Positions 43,761 to 56,611 of a stretch of DNA of 64,000 bases are shown one piece after another (within the stretch, counting starts at the first letter, position 1; every line of letters begins with the position of its first letter). The notes beneath the pieces are model-generated. The model was not told the origin of the DNA and searched no databases. It worked only from the letters and a program-made list of their open reading frames with translations. Source of the stretch: Taudactylus pleione (lineage: Eukaryota; Chordata; Amphibia; Anura; Myobatrachidae); contig JAUIMM010002546.1 in NCBI GenBank assembly GCA_031769625.1, positions 1 through 64,000 on the forward strand, read 5' to 3'. The position numbers and the translations under genes were made by a program.

Positions 43761-46046
43761 TTAATTAGTATCTCAGATATTTTGATTTAACCATCAGTGC
43801 ACAATCATGGATATCACTAAACCCAGGACTGTTAGTGTGCCTTGAAGACCGAGGTTGGGAATCACTGCACTAGTTGATTAAAATGAGCGATTGAACGATT
43901 ACGACATTGTTATCGTTCAATCGCTCATTAATCGTTCATAAATCGTGCAGTAAAATGTCGAAAACGACCAGCAATGTGCGCTCCCGCTGGTCATTTTGGA
44001 CATCTATCATCGCCTGAAAATGCAGGCCAACCTGCTGATATCGACAGAGAGGGTGCCTGCACTGAACGGCATATCGTTCAGTGTGGGCACATTATCCACT
44101 GCAAAGGGTGATGAACGATTGTACGATTACAGTGTTGTAAACGTACAGTTGTTCCACTCTCATGTAGTGGATGTGCCTCTTTAATGGAAACTGCAGTCTG
44201 GGAATATTAAAAAAAAAAAAAAAAGCCTTTTGGATCTTGGCCCAAACTAATGCAATCTTCAATCGGTTCCTATACTGTGCACACGACCAGGTGACTGCAC
44301 GTAAGAACATGGAAGAAAAGTGTCAGTGAAAGCCACCACTTTACAACACGATTTTTACTGGGCTGGGCTAGTAACTGAGTAAGAGGGTTTTGAAAATGAA
44401 GAGTGAATAATTTTTTTTTATTGGTCACAATGCAATGAGTCTTAATTAGACCCCCAAATTCTGTATACACCGTACTGAAATGTTTCATTGTGTAAAGAAA
44501 ATTTCAGGACCAGACAAATCCTAATCCTCTGAAGAAATTGGTGTATCGCTGAGGAAACGCATTTGGAGTTTTTACTGCTTTAAACCAACTTATCCCGGAC
44601 TTCCTTGCTCTATAGAACAGTCTTGATTTGGTCACCTCAATTTTAAACTGAGCACTACAAGTTCATCAAATCTGTATGTGACCACTGACTGATTACATCA
44701 GGAACTCCCGATTGCGTTGGATCACTGTCACATGTGGCAACTCCGTGACTGCCAGCATGTAACACCAGGCTTCTATGTCTGCAACATCCTGGTACTCCAG
44801 CAGTAACAAAAGGTTTCCATATCTGCAACATCCCGGTGTTGATGATCTGCTTTGGTCCCAGAGGACGGATCAGAGCCAGCACTGGCATGTAAAGTTTTAT
44901 TTCTGCCAATACTGGTGAGCGGCTCTTGTCCACACTGGAAATAACTAGCCGCAATCACAGACCACAACATATACAATACTACAGTGATTGGTGAGATTAC
45001 TACACACCTTCTATTTAATGTTTGTGCATTTTTATTTTATCCTTACATGCAGGCAATGGAACTAACAGCAAGAAGATTCTTTGCACTGCAATGGCATCCC
45101 AGAAAATCTGACATTTAAAAGGAAGTCCACATGAGACAGTGCTGTAACAGGGAAGCAGTGCACCCTGTGCCAGCCCATCTAATCCCATTATGTCATGATG
45201 TCACGCCTAGGGGGCGGGGCCACCGACTCTTGGCAATAGAGCACTGCCCGGTGTATCCTAAGGACGCTCCAGGCAGCTCTACAGGCTGCATGCAGGGTGC
45301 AACCATGGGACGCTCTGGGTGGCTCTGCAGTAGCTGCAAAGTGCCGTTCCAGGAACCCAGCGAGACATGTGCAGGTGCTGTGGGGCAGTAACGGTGCCGC
45401 CCCCAGGTCCCTGCTCCCTGTGCAGTGGCAAAGGTCGCACACCCCTAGTTACGGCGAGACATACTTATTATCGCTGTATCTAACTGAATTTGTGGAATTA
45501 AACTACACTTGTCATATTGTATAACCACTGCCATTTAAGTTTGTCTCTTTTGCGTAACTTTGAACCTGTCGGAGACATTTTAGTTTGATCCGTATATCAG
45601 TTATGCATCTACGAGTGACCAGCCTTTAACAAATTAATTGTGATTTGATGGTTGAATATTTAAACATGTCTAGTCTGGGATATTGGTTTAAATTGGAGTT
45701 TTGTGTTTCTTTATTTGTAATATCTACTTTTTTTTTCTTTTTTTTTTTCTTTTTTATATTAACATGCTTTTAATAATGTAAGCCTATGCAAATTATAAGT
45801 TGTTGGTCCTATTTTAATTTTGGCAGAAACTTTGATTCCCTGTCTTTCTTTTATATAATCCAATTTTAGATAATATCCAGGAAATGGTTCTATATTGATC
45901 TTTTCATGCACTTTACTAACATTTCTTATACCGTGTACTAGGAAAAGAGAAATACCTGTGCTGTCTCCCTGAGATGGCAATAACAGATTAATACAATTAA
46001 AATTGTCATTATTTAGATAAGCATGTTTTAATGTGCAAAGGTTATA

Positions 46047-46100
<54 letters not shown>

Positions 46101-46847
46101 CATATACAGTCAGGTGCATAAATATTGGGACATTGACAGAATTTTCATATTTTGGCCTCTATTCACCACAATGGCTTTGAAATGAAACAAACAAGATGTG
46201 CTTTAACTGCAGACTTTCAGATTTAATTTGAGGGTAATTACATCCAAATCGGGTGAGTGGTGTAGGAATTATATATATGTATTATACAACATATAATTTG
46301 TATTAATTTATTTAAAAATCTGGGCTTTCAGTTTCATTTTGCATGCACAAGCTAGCTAGCATAACGACTAGCCATAGAGGCTGGACCGAAGTAGTAAGTT
46401 AACCCTCCAAATTAGTATCTCCAAGGCAGCCGAGTATCACTAAGATGCAACATAAATAGTTTTTTAATGTAAATTGACAATACAAAAAAATCTGCAATAT
46501 TGACACCTAGTGATGATAGGCGCAAGATAAGAAATTCACACCTATGCACTCAGCACTTCAATCACAGGGAACATGTTCTTGAAACAAACTGTAATGACTT
46601 TACTCCGTTGTGGCTGTGGTTAACTTTGCTGTTTTTGCCTCTAAAGCCACAACCAAGAAATCAAACTGAGGTGTCAAGTTCTGCAGCACTGCTGTCGCAA
46701 TCTCTTCATCATTCACTTGCACTCAAGCAGTTGCCGAGACAAAGACATCATTTTTAATCACTCATACTGCTGCATTCATTCAATTTGGTGTTATGCAATA
46801 CACATCTTAAATGTATCCTCCTCATGATACCTCTCTCTTGGTACGCT
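43761..46847. other. Intron DNA with hAT-like remnants, (TA)n and a Tc1-like fragment
   Basis: 43877-43935: inverted repeat ATGAGCGATTGAACGATTAC and its complement. 45131-45455: CAGTGCTGTAACAGGG to CCCTAGTTACGGC, a decayed hAT-like element. (TA)n at 46049-46094. 46107-46260: TACAGTCAGGTGCATAAATA and GATGTGCTTTAACTGCAG, the left end of a Tc1/mariner-like element without its right end. No exon recognised. Confidence 0.6.
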
Positions 46848-47233
46848 CAGGCCCGCCAAGAGCCACGGTGGGCCCGGGTAACAGGGGGCATGGCCTAATT
46901 GCGGGAGGCATGGCCACTCTCCCTTCAGGGAAAAAAAAAAGATTTTCAGCGGCACTGCGCACTGGTGAGGGGGGCGCTCTGAGCCCCCTCAGCCCGGTGC
47001 AAAGCCAGGGGGGGCACGATCAGTGTGATTGCTGCCCCCCACAGACATAGGAGACTGCTGTGGCTGCTACTCAGCAGCCACGAGCAGTCTAACACTGCAG
47101 CTCAGCACACGCTGTGTGCTGGGCTGCTGTGAGGGAGGGGTGGGGCGGCAGCGAACCCAGGCCCCCGCCGGGCCCCTCAGGAAGCCCGAGCCCAGGTAAT
47201 TTGTACCCGCTCCCCCCCCTCTCGGCGCCCCTG
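46848..47233. mobile_element. hAT MITE (CAGGGGCGCCGAGAGG family, copy 2, reversed)
   Basis: Ends CAGGCCCGCCAAGAGC and CTCTCGGCGCCCCTG. Flanks GGTACGCT (46840-46847) and GGTATGCT (47234-47241), 7 of 8 identical. 386 bp. Confidence 0.8.
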
Positions 47234-47589
47234 GGTATGCTGCCTGCAGTGCTGTCCACATGTCTTTTGCCGATCTTTCCCATTTATTATAGAGTACACA
47301 TGTTGTTCTAAACTTAAGCTTATGTTCACAATTACTCTATCTATATCATCTAGACATGACTCTGCATGTCTCTATAGTAACTTTTCTGCCTCTATAGTAA
47401 CTTTTCACAACTTTTCACATTTCAATTGTATCTCTATAGCAAACTTCCAGGTTGTATAATTCTCTGCACCCTTCAACTTTATAAAACCCATCATGGGTGT
47501 AGCTCCTGTATTTATGCTTCTTACAGAAATGACTGTGCAGCTTCTGTACTTTAATCAGCTTTACTTATGCTATACTGTGCTGGAAACAC

Positions 47590-47840
47590 TAAGCGCTCGC
47601 TCTGAATCAGGGCGTTTTTTTTGGTGCAGCCTACTGGCCGCTCGCATAGTTGTGGGTGACCACCCACAGCTATTGCGAGTGGCCAGGATGATGGTCACGA
47701 TGGTCAAGACCATCACGACCATCAGGGCTTGCGACAAGACCCTTGTGGTAGGGTCTCATGGCCGCAAGCCCCAGAGAGCTTCTGGCTCTAATAGAGCCGG
47801 AAGCTCTCTCACTGACATCACTTGTGTGTCCCAGTCTATG
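47590..47840. mobile_element. GGGCCTGATTC-family fragment (copy 7, truncated)
   Basis: AGCGCTCGCTCTGAATCAGG through the hairpins to CACTGACATCACTTGTG, then cut off. Both termini missing. A different hAT element follows at 47849. Confidence 0.7.
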
Positions 47841-47848
47841 GGTGCCTG

Positions 47849-48381
47849 TAGGGCCGCCATCAGGGGGGGACGGCCGGGACTACAGTCCCGGGCCCGGACA
47901 CTTGCCAGAAAAGAGGGGGCCCACCCACTCCTACCACCCACTATTACCTCCTTTTACCGGCGCTCCTCTACAGACCAGATTAATTTACAGAGACCGCTCC
48001 TCCCGCCCACCCACATGTTCAATAAAGCTTTTTTAACCTTCTCTTTGCGTCGGCGCGGGTGACGTCACACCGCGCCACTGGAAGAGATAGGAGTCGCACC
48101 TGCCAGCCACCCAGCCCAGGAGAAGAAGGAGCCTCCTTCAGTGAAGTAAGTCTGCAGCAGATGTGGGGAGTGCAGACTGCCTGGCTAGGAATGGAGAGGC
48201 AGAGTGTGCACTAAGAAAGTCTGGGGAGCATAGAGTGAGGTGGGCCATCTGTGTTAGTTATATATTCCCAGCCAGAAGGGGCGTCGGGGATGCAGGGGAG
48301 GGTGGAGAGGAGGGGGCATGGGGGGCCCTGCCTACTGTATTTTGTTAGTCCCGGGCCCCAAAATCTCTGATGGCAGCCCTG
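47849..48381. mobile_element. hAT-type element with perfect 8-bp TSD (AGGGCYGCCATCAG ends)
   Basis: Ends TAGGGCCGCCATCAG and CTGATGGCAGCCCTG. GGTGCCTG flanks both sides (47841-47848, 48382-48389). 533 bp, no transposase. Confidence 0.85.
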
Positions 48382-48389
48382 GGTGCCTG

Positions 48390-49436
48390 GGCCCATAACC
48401 TGTTGGAAATGATGTGTGTGCAGGTGTTGAAACTGAACAGTTATATAGACACACACCAGTGGATGAATCAAACTATGAACAGCCCAATTATTTAACCAGT
48501 GGTGTTGGTTTATTGAAAGATAACAGGTATAGCCGTACTCACTGTTATATGTACACTGTTAATGGAGTGAAGCTTGAGCAGAGCCAGGTCCTATACAGCT
48601 CACGAGCCGGTGAAAGTATGCTGTTTGCAAGTAGTGGTGCAGGAACAACTTTATGCAGGTATACACTGGGGTCTCTCACATGGAGCTAAGTAGAAGACAT
48701 CTGTCCCCCACCATGTCACTGACACACAGTACCAAGATGGCTGCCGTCACATGTGCAGAAGCATATCAGGTTGGAGGACGGACCTCCCTGCAGTCTCTGG
48801 GTCCTAGTGCCTAGCATGTGTGCACAGTGAGAAGACAGTGCAGGAGCACACTGCTTTCTAACAAAAACTAGGTATACTTTTGCATAATGAAATGTGCTAT
48901 AGTACTGCATGTTTTCAGGTTGCTAACTCAATCCCAGTGAAGGCTATTTAATAATATTGCTCAAAGGTGCAAATCTGCACTAAAACCTTGGCAACCAATA
49001 AAACATTCTTTTGCTACTGTACTCCCTTGCTTGCACAAAACAGATAAAAGTAACTGCGTTATAGTTATGCATTTATTCAGATTTGTAAGTTTGAGCAAAG
49101 TTAGCTTATAATATAACACTTGGCATATGCTGCATTAATTTCCAGATCGCAGATTTCAGGTAAAAAAAATCACAATAAACATTATTTTAATATTGTTATT
49201 ATTATTTATATAGCACCAGTATATTCCACACTTTATAACTGGGAACAAAGCAGTGATAAAATAAGACTGGGTAATAACAGAGGTAAGAGGGTCCTTCCAA
49301 CAAGCTTACAATCTATAGAACATCTAAATCACTATATTATTAAAAATATGCTCTGTAACCTGTTATTGCTGAATTCTGTGCAGGGTCAAACGCAGGATTC
49401 GTAAAAGGGGGTTTCCTTATATACGTGTATAGGTGT

Positions 49437-49474
<38 letters not shown>

Positions 49475-49820
49475 TAATACATTACTTTGTGAGTCTGAAA
49501 TATCGCAGGAGGTCATTAGGCATCAGTAGTCCCTTTGGCAAAATGGTGCGATTTGCGCATCTGTGGGGAGTGGGCGGGACTAAAGCCATGCAATATGAGA
49601 ATAATATCATATTGGCTCCACCCCCTCTGCATGGGCCTGCAAATCTTGTCACAATGCAGCAAAGGGACGAGCGCCAGTACTGTGATCACAAGTGGGGGTC
49701 GAGAAGGAGGGGCGATCGTGGGGGGGCGTGGTTGTACTGGCGGCACATGCTTGAACACCTCATTGTATTTTTTGCGAAAAATACAGTGAGAAGTGTGCAG
49801 GGGGGATTCGCAGGGACAGA
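48390..49820. other. Intron DNA with a SINE-like L2-tail fragment and (TA)n
   Basis: 49180-49325 (ATTATTATTTATATAGCACC, then GGGTCCTTCCAACAAGCTTAC) matches the reverse complement of the common L2-tail/SINE 'TATATAGCGC' repeat, also at 62020-62150. (TA)n at 49441-49469. No gene. Confidence 0.55.
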
Positions 49821-50100
49821 GGGCCTGATTCAGACATGCTCGCGAGCGCACAGCGCTCGCAAGCGGGTCGATGGTCCCCCACTGTGCATGCGCATGCCAG
49901 AGCCAGCTCCGGCACGAGACCCGGCCAGTGACAGGCGCTCTGTTACGGGTCTCAAACCAAAACGGGGCGGCTGTCGATTTTGATTGACAGCTCGCCCCAT
50001 TTTGGAGGCGGGCGGGGGGGTGGCTGGCCAAACGGAGGCGTTCACGAAGGAACGCCTGCCGTTTGGGGGCGGCCTCAGTAGTGAGCTTCCGGCTCTATTA
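49821..50100. mobile_element. GGGCCTGATTC-family fragment (copy 8, right part missing)
   Basis: Starts GGGCCTGATTCAGACATGC and runs through AACGGGGCGGCTGTCG hairpins to about GCTTCCGGCTCTATTA, then stops. No right terminus. Confidence 0.7.
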
Positions 50101-50567
50101 TCACTTTGTGCATTTAGGAACTATCACAAGAATATATCAGCATTCTCAGGCAGGGACAGAGCTTGCGAGAAAACTGTCCCTGAGAATCATCACCGCACAA
50201 TTCTCGCTGTATCTTTCGCCAAAGATACAGCAAAAGTGCCAGCTGACCAAGGTCACGCATTAGAACGAAGGAGTCACGCACGTGGACTGGCAGGAAGGTG
50301 TATTCCATACATCACAGGGAATCCTCCATCACCTGGTACACCATTACTAAACACCGCCAGCCTACGGAAAGTACCTCGGCAACAGCCGGACCAGCATACC
50401 ACTGGAGAGGGATAAGATGGGCAGCACATGCTCCAGGCAGTAGGAGGACAAGGACGGAAGCAGTACACCGCTCACCACCATCACTATCCCGCACCGATGG
50501 GTAAATGTAAGAAGGCTGTTTTCCATAGACAATGTTATTTATTTATTGAGATCTCAGCGGGACATTA
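50101..50567. other. Intron DNA, nothing recognised
   Basis: No repeat or exon recognised between the truncated element and the hAT MITE at 50576. Confidence 0.4.
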
Positions 50568-50575
50568 GTTGCCAC

Positions 50576-50865
50576 CAGAGTCGTAACTAGACTTTTTGGT
50601 GCCCTCTGCCAGAGAGAGCATTGGCGCCCCAACCCCCCTATTTTTTAAATAGGGTCATAAGATAGTGCACCTGAAAAAGGGTCATGGCCTTATGGGGAAG
50701 GGCCAAGGAAGAGATAGGGGAGGCCAGGAGATGCTGGGGATAAAAGAAGAGGAAGCTACAAGTGAGGATGATCATAAACAGAAAATTGACAGTACCGAAC
50801 AGCGGCCCCTGCCCTGCGGTGCCCTGTGCCATGGCACTGGTCGCACCACCATAGTTATGGCCCTG
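50576..50865. mobile_element. hAT MITE (CAGRGCCGTAACTAG family, copy 2)
   Basis: Ends CAGAGTCGTAACTAG and ATAGTTATGGCCCTG. Flanks GTTGCCAC (50568-50575) and GTTGCCGC (50866-50873), 7 of 8 identical. 290 bp, colinear with 12418-12702. Confidence 0.83.
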
Positions 50866-50873
50866 GTTGCCGC

Positions 50874-53014
50874 TTTATAAATATCCAGTCATCACAAAGT
50901 GCTCATTCCGAGGAGAACAGCGATTGCATGATCTTGCAACAAGGAGTTTCCCCTGCTCAAGATCAAAGTGGTAACATATGATACAAATGCTAATGTTTCA
51001 AGATACAAATGAATATGACCAGAAGTGGAAACTAAATTTTCCAAAAGATTTATATTAAACTCTCAGGATAAATGTATATTTTTAACAGCATTTGGGTGAA
51101 TGGACAAAAAACAACTGATTAGGAGGTTTCATTTGATTTTAGACAGATCAGATTTAACACAAATTTGTGTATTATATATGTCAATATAATGTTGATTTTA
51201 AAAGCCAGTAACCTTTTTTAAGGCATGGAAATACCCGCATAGATTATATATTTGAATCCAATTACATTCTCATTTTTACTTTGAAGATTTTTTTTTGCTC
51301 TATTATACATATTGTTTCCATCCTATGCATGTGAATACGTGTATTTCTAGAGTTTGTTGTCTGTATTAATAAATATCAGAACATTTTCTTAACATATACT
51401 TAGCGTCTATTCTTGTATATATATTCCATTTTTGTGGTTTTAAGGATAAATAAGGTAGCGCAGTCAGATTTATAATTTTATTTTCTATGGGAAACTTGAT
51501 CTACGTGCTAAAAAAAAATGCGAATTAAAGGGCTTAGAGTAGTTTTTCACGAAAACTGCTCCAAAAGCCCTTTAATACATTTTAGTGAAACTAAAAGAAT
51601 GTGAAATTGATATGAAACACCCGTTTTCACATTATTTTAGTGAAAAAAAGATTGATAACTAGAGCCCTAAAGGAGAGTTTATAAGAGAATGTAGATGACT
51701 TCTGCACTCATATTCAAATATGCGCATCAGTCTTTTCCCAGGGAAAGTTACACGGAAGAACTTAACAGTGAAAGCAATCATTAAAATAATGGTAACATAA
51801 GGGTTCAACTACTCAGTTTAACACAGTGTTAGATAAAGACAGATGTAGAAAGATGATTATGACATAAACACAACTGATGAGAGCCATTAGTCTTACCATT
51901 GTGTACTTCACTTTAACATACGTCTATAAGACATACTTCATTTAATAGGATCCTACATACTTCATTTAATAGGTTCCTATAACTTTTAAATATGTCAAGA
52001 ATAGTAGCCTTGACTGGAACATGAGCCAACTTTTATATCTTAAGGTGTAACATATTTGCAGTTGTATACTTTAACTAGACTTTAACTAGACTTTTATTTG
52101 GTCCTAAAACAATCTGGTTTGGGTAAGTTTCCATCCAGGTTTTCAAGGATAAAGAAGTAATTAGCACTTAAAATGCACAGCACACTCCACTGACTTCACT
52201 AAACTGAAGGTGATTATATAAGCGACCTGTAAACCTTCTGCCTGTACAGGTACAATTGAAACAACGCCAAGCTGAAATAATACAGAGAGGCACGAAGATG
52301 ACCACATAGTACACTTTCTTGCGGGACAAATTGTGAAACATACCAACTCAGACCCTGATTTAGAATAGTACGCTCTGATGAAGTTCACGCAGTTCTGCAA
52401 TTTGCTACTGTGCGAAACGCAGGGGAAAGTCCCATGTGCACGGGTGACCTGTAGTTTTACACGCCATTCGCAATGTTTCCGTGATTGCAAGGTCCTCAGC
52501 AGACCACTGCGATCCGTGGGCGCTCCTGCGGGGGAGGTGGCCGAAAGTGTTCGCAAAAAGAGGCCGGACTGTGGGCGTGTTAGGGGAATTACAGGGGTGT
52601 GTCAGCGCTCACAGAAGACCCACAGTCTCAGAAGCCATTTAGAAGCCATTAGAAAGAAAGTTGTCCCGGAATACGTGCAGCCCAGGACTTATTTGAGGAG
52701 TCGATGTGTGTCCGATGTTGCATCGATGATGGTGTGTTCTCAATCCCCGTAGGATCTGTACACAATACAGATAGGGGAAGTGGGTGTAGCAACATTTGCT
52801 CAGTCTGTCGCATGCTATTTCTGTGAGTCTGTTAGCAGGCATTAGCATATAATCGCACTTACATTGCGAGCTTAATCTCAGCTGTGAATGCAATAGCACA
52901 CAACTCTGAATAATGATCATTTGAGGGTTTGCCATGAAAATCCTATGTAAGTGCAGCACAAAGGTTATATCAGAATTTTTGGAAAAAAAAAATGGTGGAT
53001 GCTTAAAGGTAACC
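50874..53014. other. AT-rich intron DNA with inverted-repeat remnants
   Basis: 51500-51660 contains AAAGGGCTT and AAGCCCTTTAAT pairs of a decayed MITE. 52350-52910 starts CAGACCCTGATTTAGAATAG and ends CAACTCTGAATAATGATC, possibly a decayed TGATTCAG-type element. Otherwise no features. Confidence 0.45.
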
Positions 53015-53935
53015 ACTAGCACTGAAGTACTAAGAATCACGGAAGTACAGCAATTTTTTGTAGTGTACAACGCAGGAGGGATAGTAATTTTTTACAAGAT
53101 TATCCCCTCTATATACTAAATGTAGAGTAACTCGTAGGGAAACGGTAGCGATAACCGCTATCCCCAGGGGCGTCTTTAGAGAGCAGCGGGCCTGTGTGCA
53201 TCCCTCTTTACGGGCTCCCTCCTCTCACGCCGGCAGCCAAATGTCGTGGCTGGCCAGCCACCGCAGAATCAGTAGACTCTGAGCACTAGAGTGTGTCCAG
53301 AGTTTACTGCGCGTACGCAGATCGCCCGGGAAAAAGGCGATTTCCTCACAGCGCATGTGGAAAACACTGGAAAAATGGCCGTGGCAGCTATTTTTTCCGG
53401 AGTTTTGAGCAGCGCTGAGAGACCCGACGCGGGACCTCGGAGAGGTAAGTTTTAGATAATATGGGTGCAGGGTGTGTGCATTGCAGCCCCCCTGGACCGC
53501 ACACCTTCCATTATAAATACGTCCCTGGCTGTCCCTGCGAGTTATTTCCCTGGGGTATTGGAGGAGTCTTTCACATTTTTGAAAGACTCCTCCTGGGATA
53601 CTGACACTGCGCATGTGCACAATGTCAGTTACCTAAGAGACGAAACTGAGATCCCTCCCCTCCGAATATGCCTCCATAGGCAGAAAGCGGTTTACCCAAT
53701 CTGAGGATGGAGTAAACCAATGGGACCAAACTCCAAAAACATTTGCTTTTCAGAGCTTGCTTTATAGGGGTCAGACTGCAGCCCCCATTGATAATAATGG
53801 GAACCACAGACTGCAGCGGAAGTTAGCTTTATGTGAAATCTCCCCCATTAGGCCGTTGTTACATAGTGGTTATCCAAAAAACTATGTGGAAACTCAAGTT
53901 TCTGTTATGAAAAACTGGCTTGATAAATAGGCCCC
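53015..53935. mobile_element. GGGGCCTATGTATTAA-family MITE (copy 2), split by a hAT element
   Basis: 53480-53935 minus the insertion parallels 3480-3976 (GAGTTATTTCCC, GACACTGCGCATG, TTGATAAATAGGCCCC). The left end is degraded, so the start is approximate. The hAT MITE at 53165-53527 lies inside. Confidence 0.65.
53165..53527. mobile_element. hAT MITE (CAGGGGCGT family, copy 3, reversed), nested
   Basis: Ends CAGGGGCGTCTTTAGAGAG and ATTATAAATACGTCCCTG. Flanks GCTATCCC (53157-53164) and GCTGTCCC (53528-53535), 7 of 8 identical. 363 bp. Confidence 0.83.
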
Positions 53936-55409
53936 TTAGAGATAAATCAGGTCAACATGTATAACAAATAATGTTTTTGTTAGAATTTCTTGCTTTTGTG
54001 CTATTTTAATCAAAGGTCTTTAAATGCAATTTCCCAGTCTCCTGTGTTCGCATCATAATTGATAATATAATTTGTGATGCAAACACATGATTTGTGCTAA
54101 TAGTTACCTGTAAAGTTGGGTACACATTAGTCAACGTGTGCCCAGAGCGATATCGCCGGCGACGGGACCCGGCATGCGGCAAGTGCATACACACTTGCCA
54201 ATGCCGCGATGCCAAGTCCGACAGAGGGGGGAGGGTGGGAACGTGTTATTCTGCAGCATGACAACGTTAGCGACATCCCCCGTCGGCCCTGCAGAAGGCC
54301 CGACGGGTGATGTCGCTAATGACCCACAGGAACGCGCATATCATGGGTACATACTAGAAGATGTACCTGATATGTTGCTCCAATCCGCGTGATCAGACAT
54401 CATATCGTCTAGTGTTTACCCACCTTAAGAATTAACCATTTTTAATTTTTATTTTTGGCCAGAATTGTGATCAGTTGTGTGCAGGCAAATTGAACAACAA
54501 ACTTTAAGTGACATACAGATGTGTTCTCGACTCGTACACCAAAACCTCAATACGCCAAACAGCGCAAGACTACAGGCGTAATTGAGACTCTTTGGGAGTT
54601 GCAGCATCTTTTTCTTTAAACTTTGCATTGTACTCACATCACAGATGCAAACGATTCACTGCTCAAAATGTACTGAAAAGCGGCACTGCGACATTTACCA
54701 GGCTGGAAATAAAATAAGTTTTAAACTCGTACAAAGTCGCAGATGTAGTACAACAGAACTTGGAGTGAGAAAAAACCTCACCCTCTGTATCACAGCACTT
54801 TGTATTCACATTCAGACTCACTGGCACACAGATGTACAAATAAGATGTATATTTTGAGCGTAAAAGATGTTTGGCGCTGCCAAGTGGTCCAGGACGTGAC
54901 TGAAAAAAACGTGTATGAGGACAGGTCCGTATTCTTCACATGCTCACCATCTCAGACATAGAGATCTCGCTCTGATTTTTTGTGGGTTAGGTTAGGGACC
55001 TTTGCATTAATAATCACGGCAGTGCAACTGGCGTAAACCTATGGGGTCAAACGCACGAGAAAAAAGTTTGATATATAGGCCCTATTTACTAAGCCTTGGA
55101 TGGAGATAAAGTGAATGTAGATAAGGTGCCAGCCAATCAGCTCCTGTCATTTTTCAAACAGACCCAGTGACATGGCAGTTAGGAGCTGATTGGCTGGTAC
55201 TTTACCTCCGTTCACTTCATCTCCGTCAGAAGGCTTAGTAAATAGACCCCTGGACTGTTAAATTAAAATTCTGAATAATTGTTGTGCATAGTTTAGTTTA
55301 GTGACGCTTGTTAGAACTAATTTGGAAACAAACGTTTCTACTGTGAGATGTACTGTAACCAAATAAATGCTACAATGATGTGCCAAGTGGAGTATATTAA
55401 AAAGATTTA
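53936..55409. other. Intron DNA with two MITEs, no gene
   Basis: 54112-54430: AAAGTTGGGTACACATTAGT to CTAGTGTTTACCCACCTTAA, an inverted-repeat element, possibly piggyBac-like (TTAA on the right). 55079-55251: GGCCCTATTTACTAAGCC to GGCTTAGTAAATAGACC, a Harbinger-like foldback like the outer MITE at 15152. Confidence 0.6.
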
Positions 55410-55984
55410 GGGGCATATGTATTAAAAATCGTGGAAGCGCTGCAATTTTTTCATTCTACTTTACAGCGGGAATAATCATTTTTTACTTGATTATGCCTGC
55501 TATGTACTAACATATTTGATAAAGCGCTGTCCCTGTGAAATACTTCCCGGCCCTTTGGAGGAGTTTTCGTGTTTTTGAAAGACTCCCTCACAGTGACTGA
55601 TACCGCGCTTGTGCGCAATGTCAGTTTGTGAAAATCCTCTGCACCGGACAGAGGCTGCGGAAGAGGGATCGAAAAATCCCTCTTCCCCCCGAAAATGCTT
55701 CCATAGGCTATGTTAAAAACGGCTTCTGCCATCTTAGGACGGCGATGGCCTTCGGGACCAATCTCTGAAAAGCTAAGCTATTTGGAGCTTGGTACATAAG
55801 ATGCAGGCTGCAGTTTCCATTGACAAAAATGGGGACTGCAATCGGCAGCTGTAGTCAGCCTTTGGCCTGGAGACTTTTGGAAAATCCCCTGCACAAGGCT
55901 GTTGTTAAATAGAGGTGATAGATAAAAGTATGCACAAACTAGTTTGCATAACTTTATGAAAAACCAGCTTGATAAATAGGTTCC
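55410..55984. mobile_element. GGGGCCTATGTATTAA-family MITE (copy 3), TTA TSD
   Basis: Ends GGGGCATATGTATTAAAAAT and CTTGATAAATAGGTTCC. TTA on both sides (55407-55409, 55985-55987). 575 bp. A mariner-like element begins 6 bp to its right. Confidence 0.8.
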
Positions 55985-55990
55985 TTAGTA

Positions 55991-56609
55991 CAGGGTGTTT
56001 CACTCGCTATTGGCCCCAAAGATTTTCTTATAACTTTTAAAGTAATTAATGTAATTTAGTGAAATGTGACACAGACATACATTGGCCTATGAGAAACATG
56101 GGGAAGTTATAGCAAGTGTTGAAAGTGTCCGCCATTTGCATCCAGGCCAGCTGTTCACGCATGCGCAAAGTGAAGGCCAGCTGTTCAAGCATGCACAAAG
56201 TGAAGGCCAGCTGTTCAACACCCTAGTCAGCAGCGCTGTCCACAATTCAAATAGGGGAGCCACACCAACTGCCAGTGAGGATGCCAGTGAGGGTGGCAGT
56301 TGGTGTAGTTCCCCTATTTGAATTGGAGCCGTCACTGCTAGTCAGTAGGTATTGCTGCTTCTCACAGTGGTGTTGTGTACTGTGGCGTCCACATTTATCG
56401 TGTCTGTTACGTGCCGATATGAACATTTAACGACTCAGTTTTCCATCATGTCTGGACACTATATACACGTTGCTCAGCTGTGTACCGGTTCATATCGACA
56501 AGTAACACACAGACACCAGGTCGGGCTGTGTCAAATTTCACTAAATGACATCAATTACTTTAACAGTTATAAGAAAAACTTTGGGGCCAATAGCGAGTGA
56601 AACACCCTG
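55991..56609. mobile_element. mariner-like element with about 60-bp inverted ends and TA TSD
   Basis: Ends CAGGGTGTTTCACTCGCTAT and ATAGCGAGTGAAACACCCTG, with complementarity continuing through CCCCAAAGATTTTCTTATAA. TA on both sides (55989-55990, 56610-56611). Contains three tandem 28-30-bp units around GGCCAGCTGTTCAAGCATGC (56140-56222) and a hairpin of GCCACACCAACTGCC type. No transposase. Confidence 0.82.
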
Positions 56610-56611
56610 TA

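Noticed and set aside
56140..56222. Short direct repeats resembling a CRISPR-like pattern
   Set aside because: Only three adjacent units without spacers, inside a mariner-like element of a vertebrate genome.
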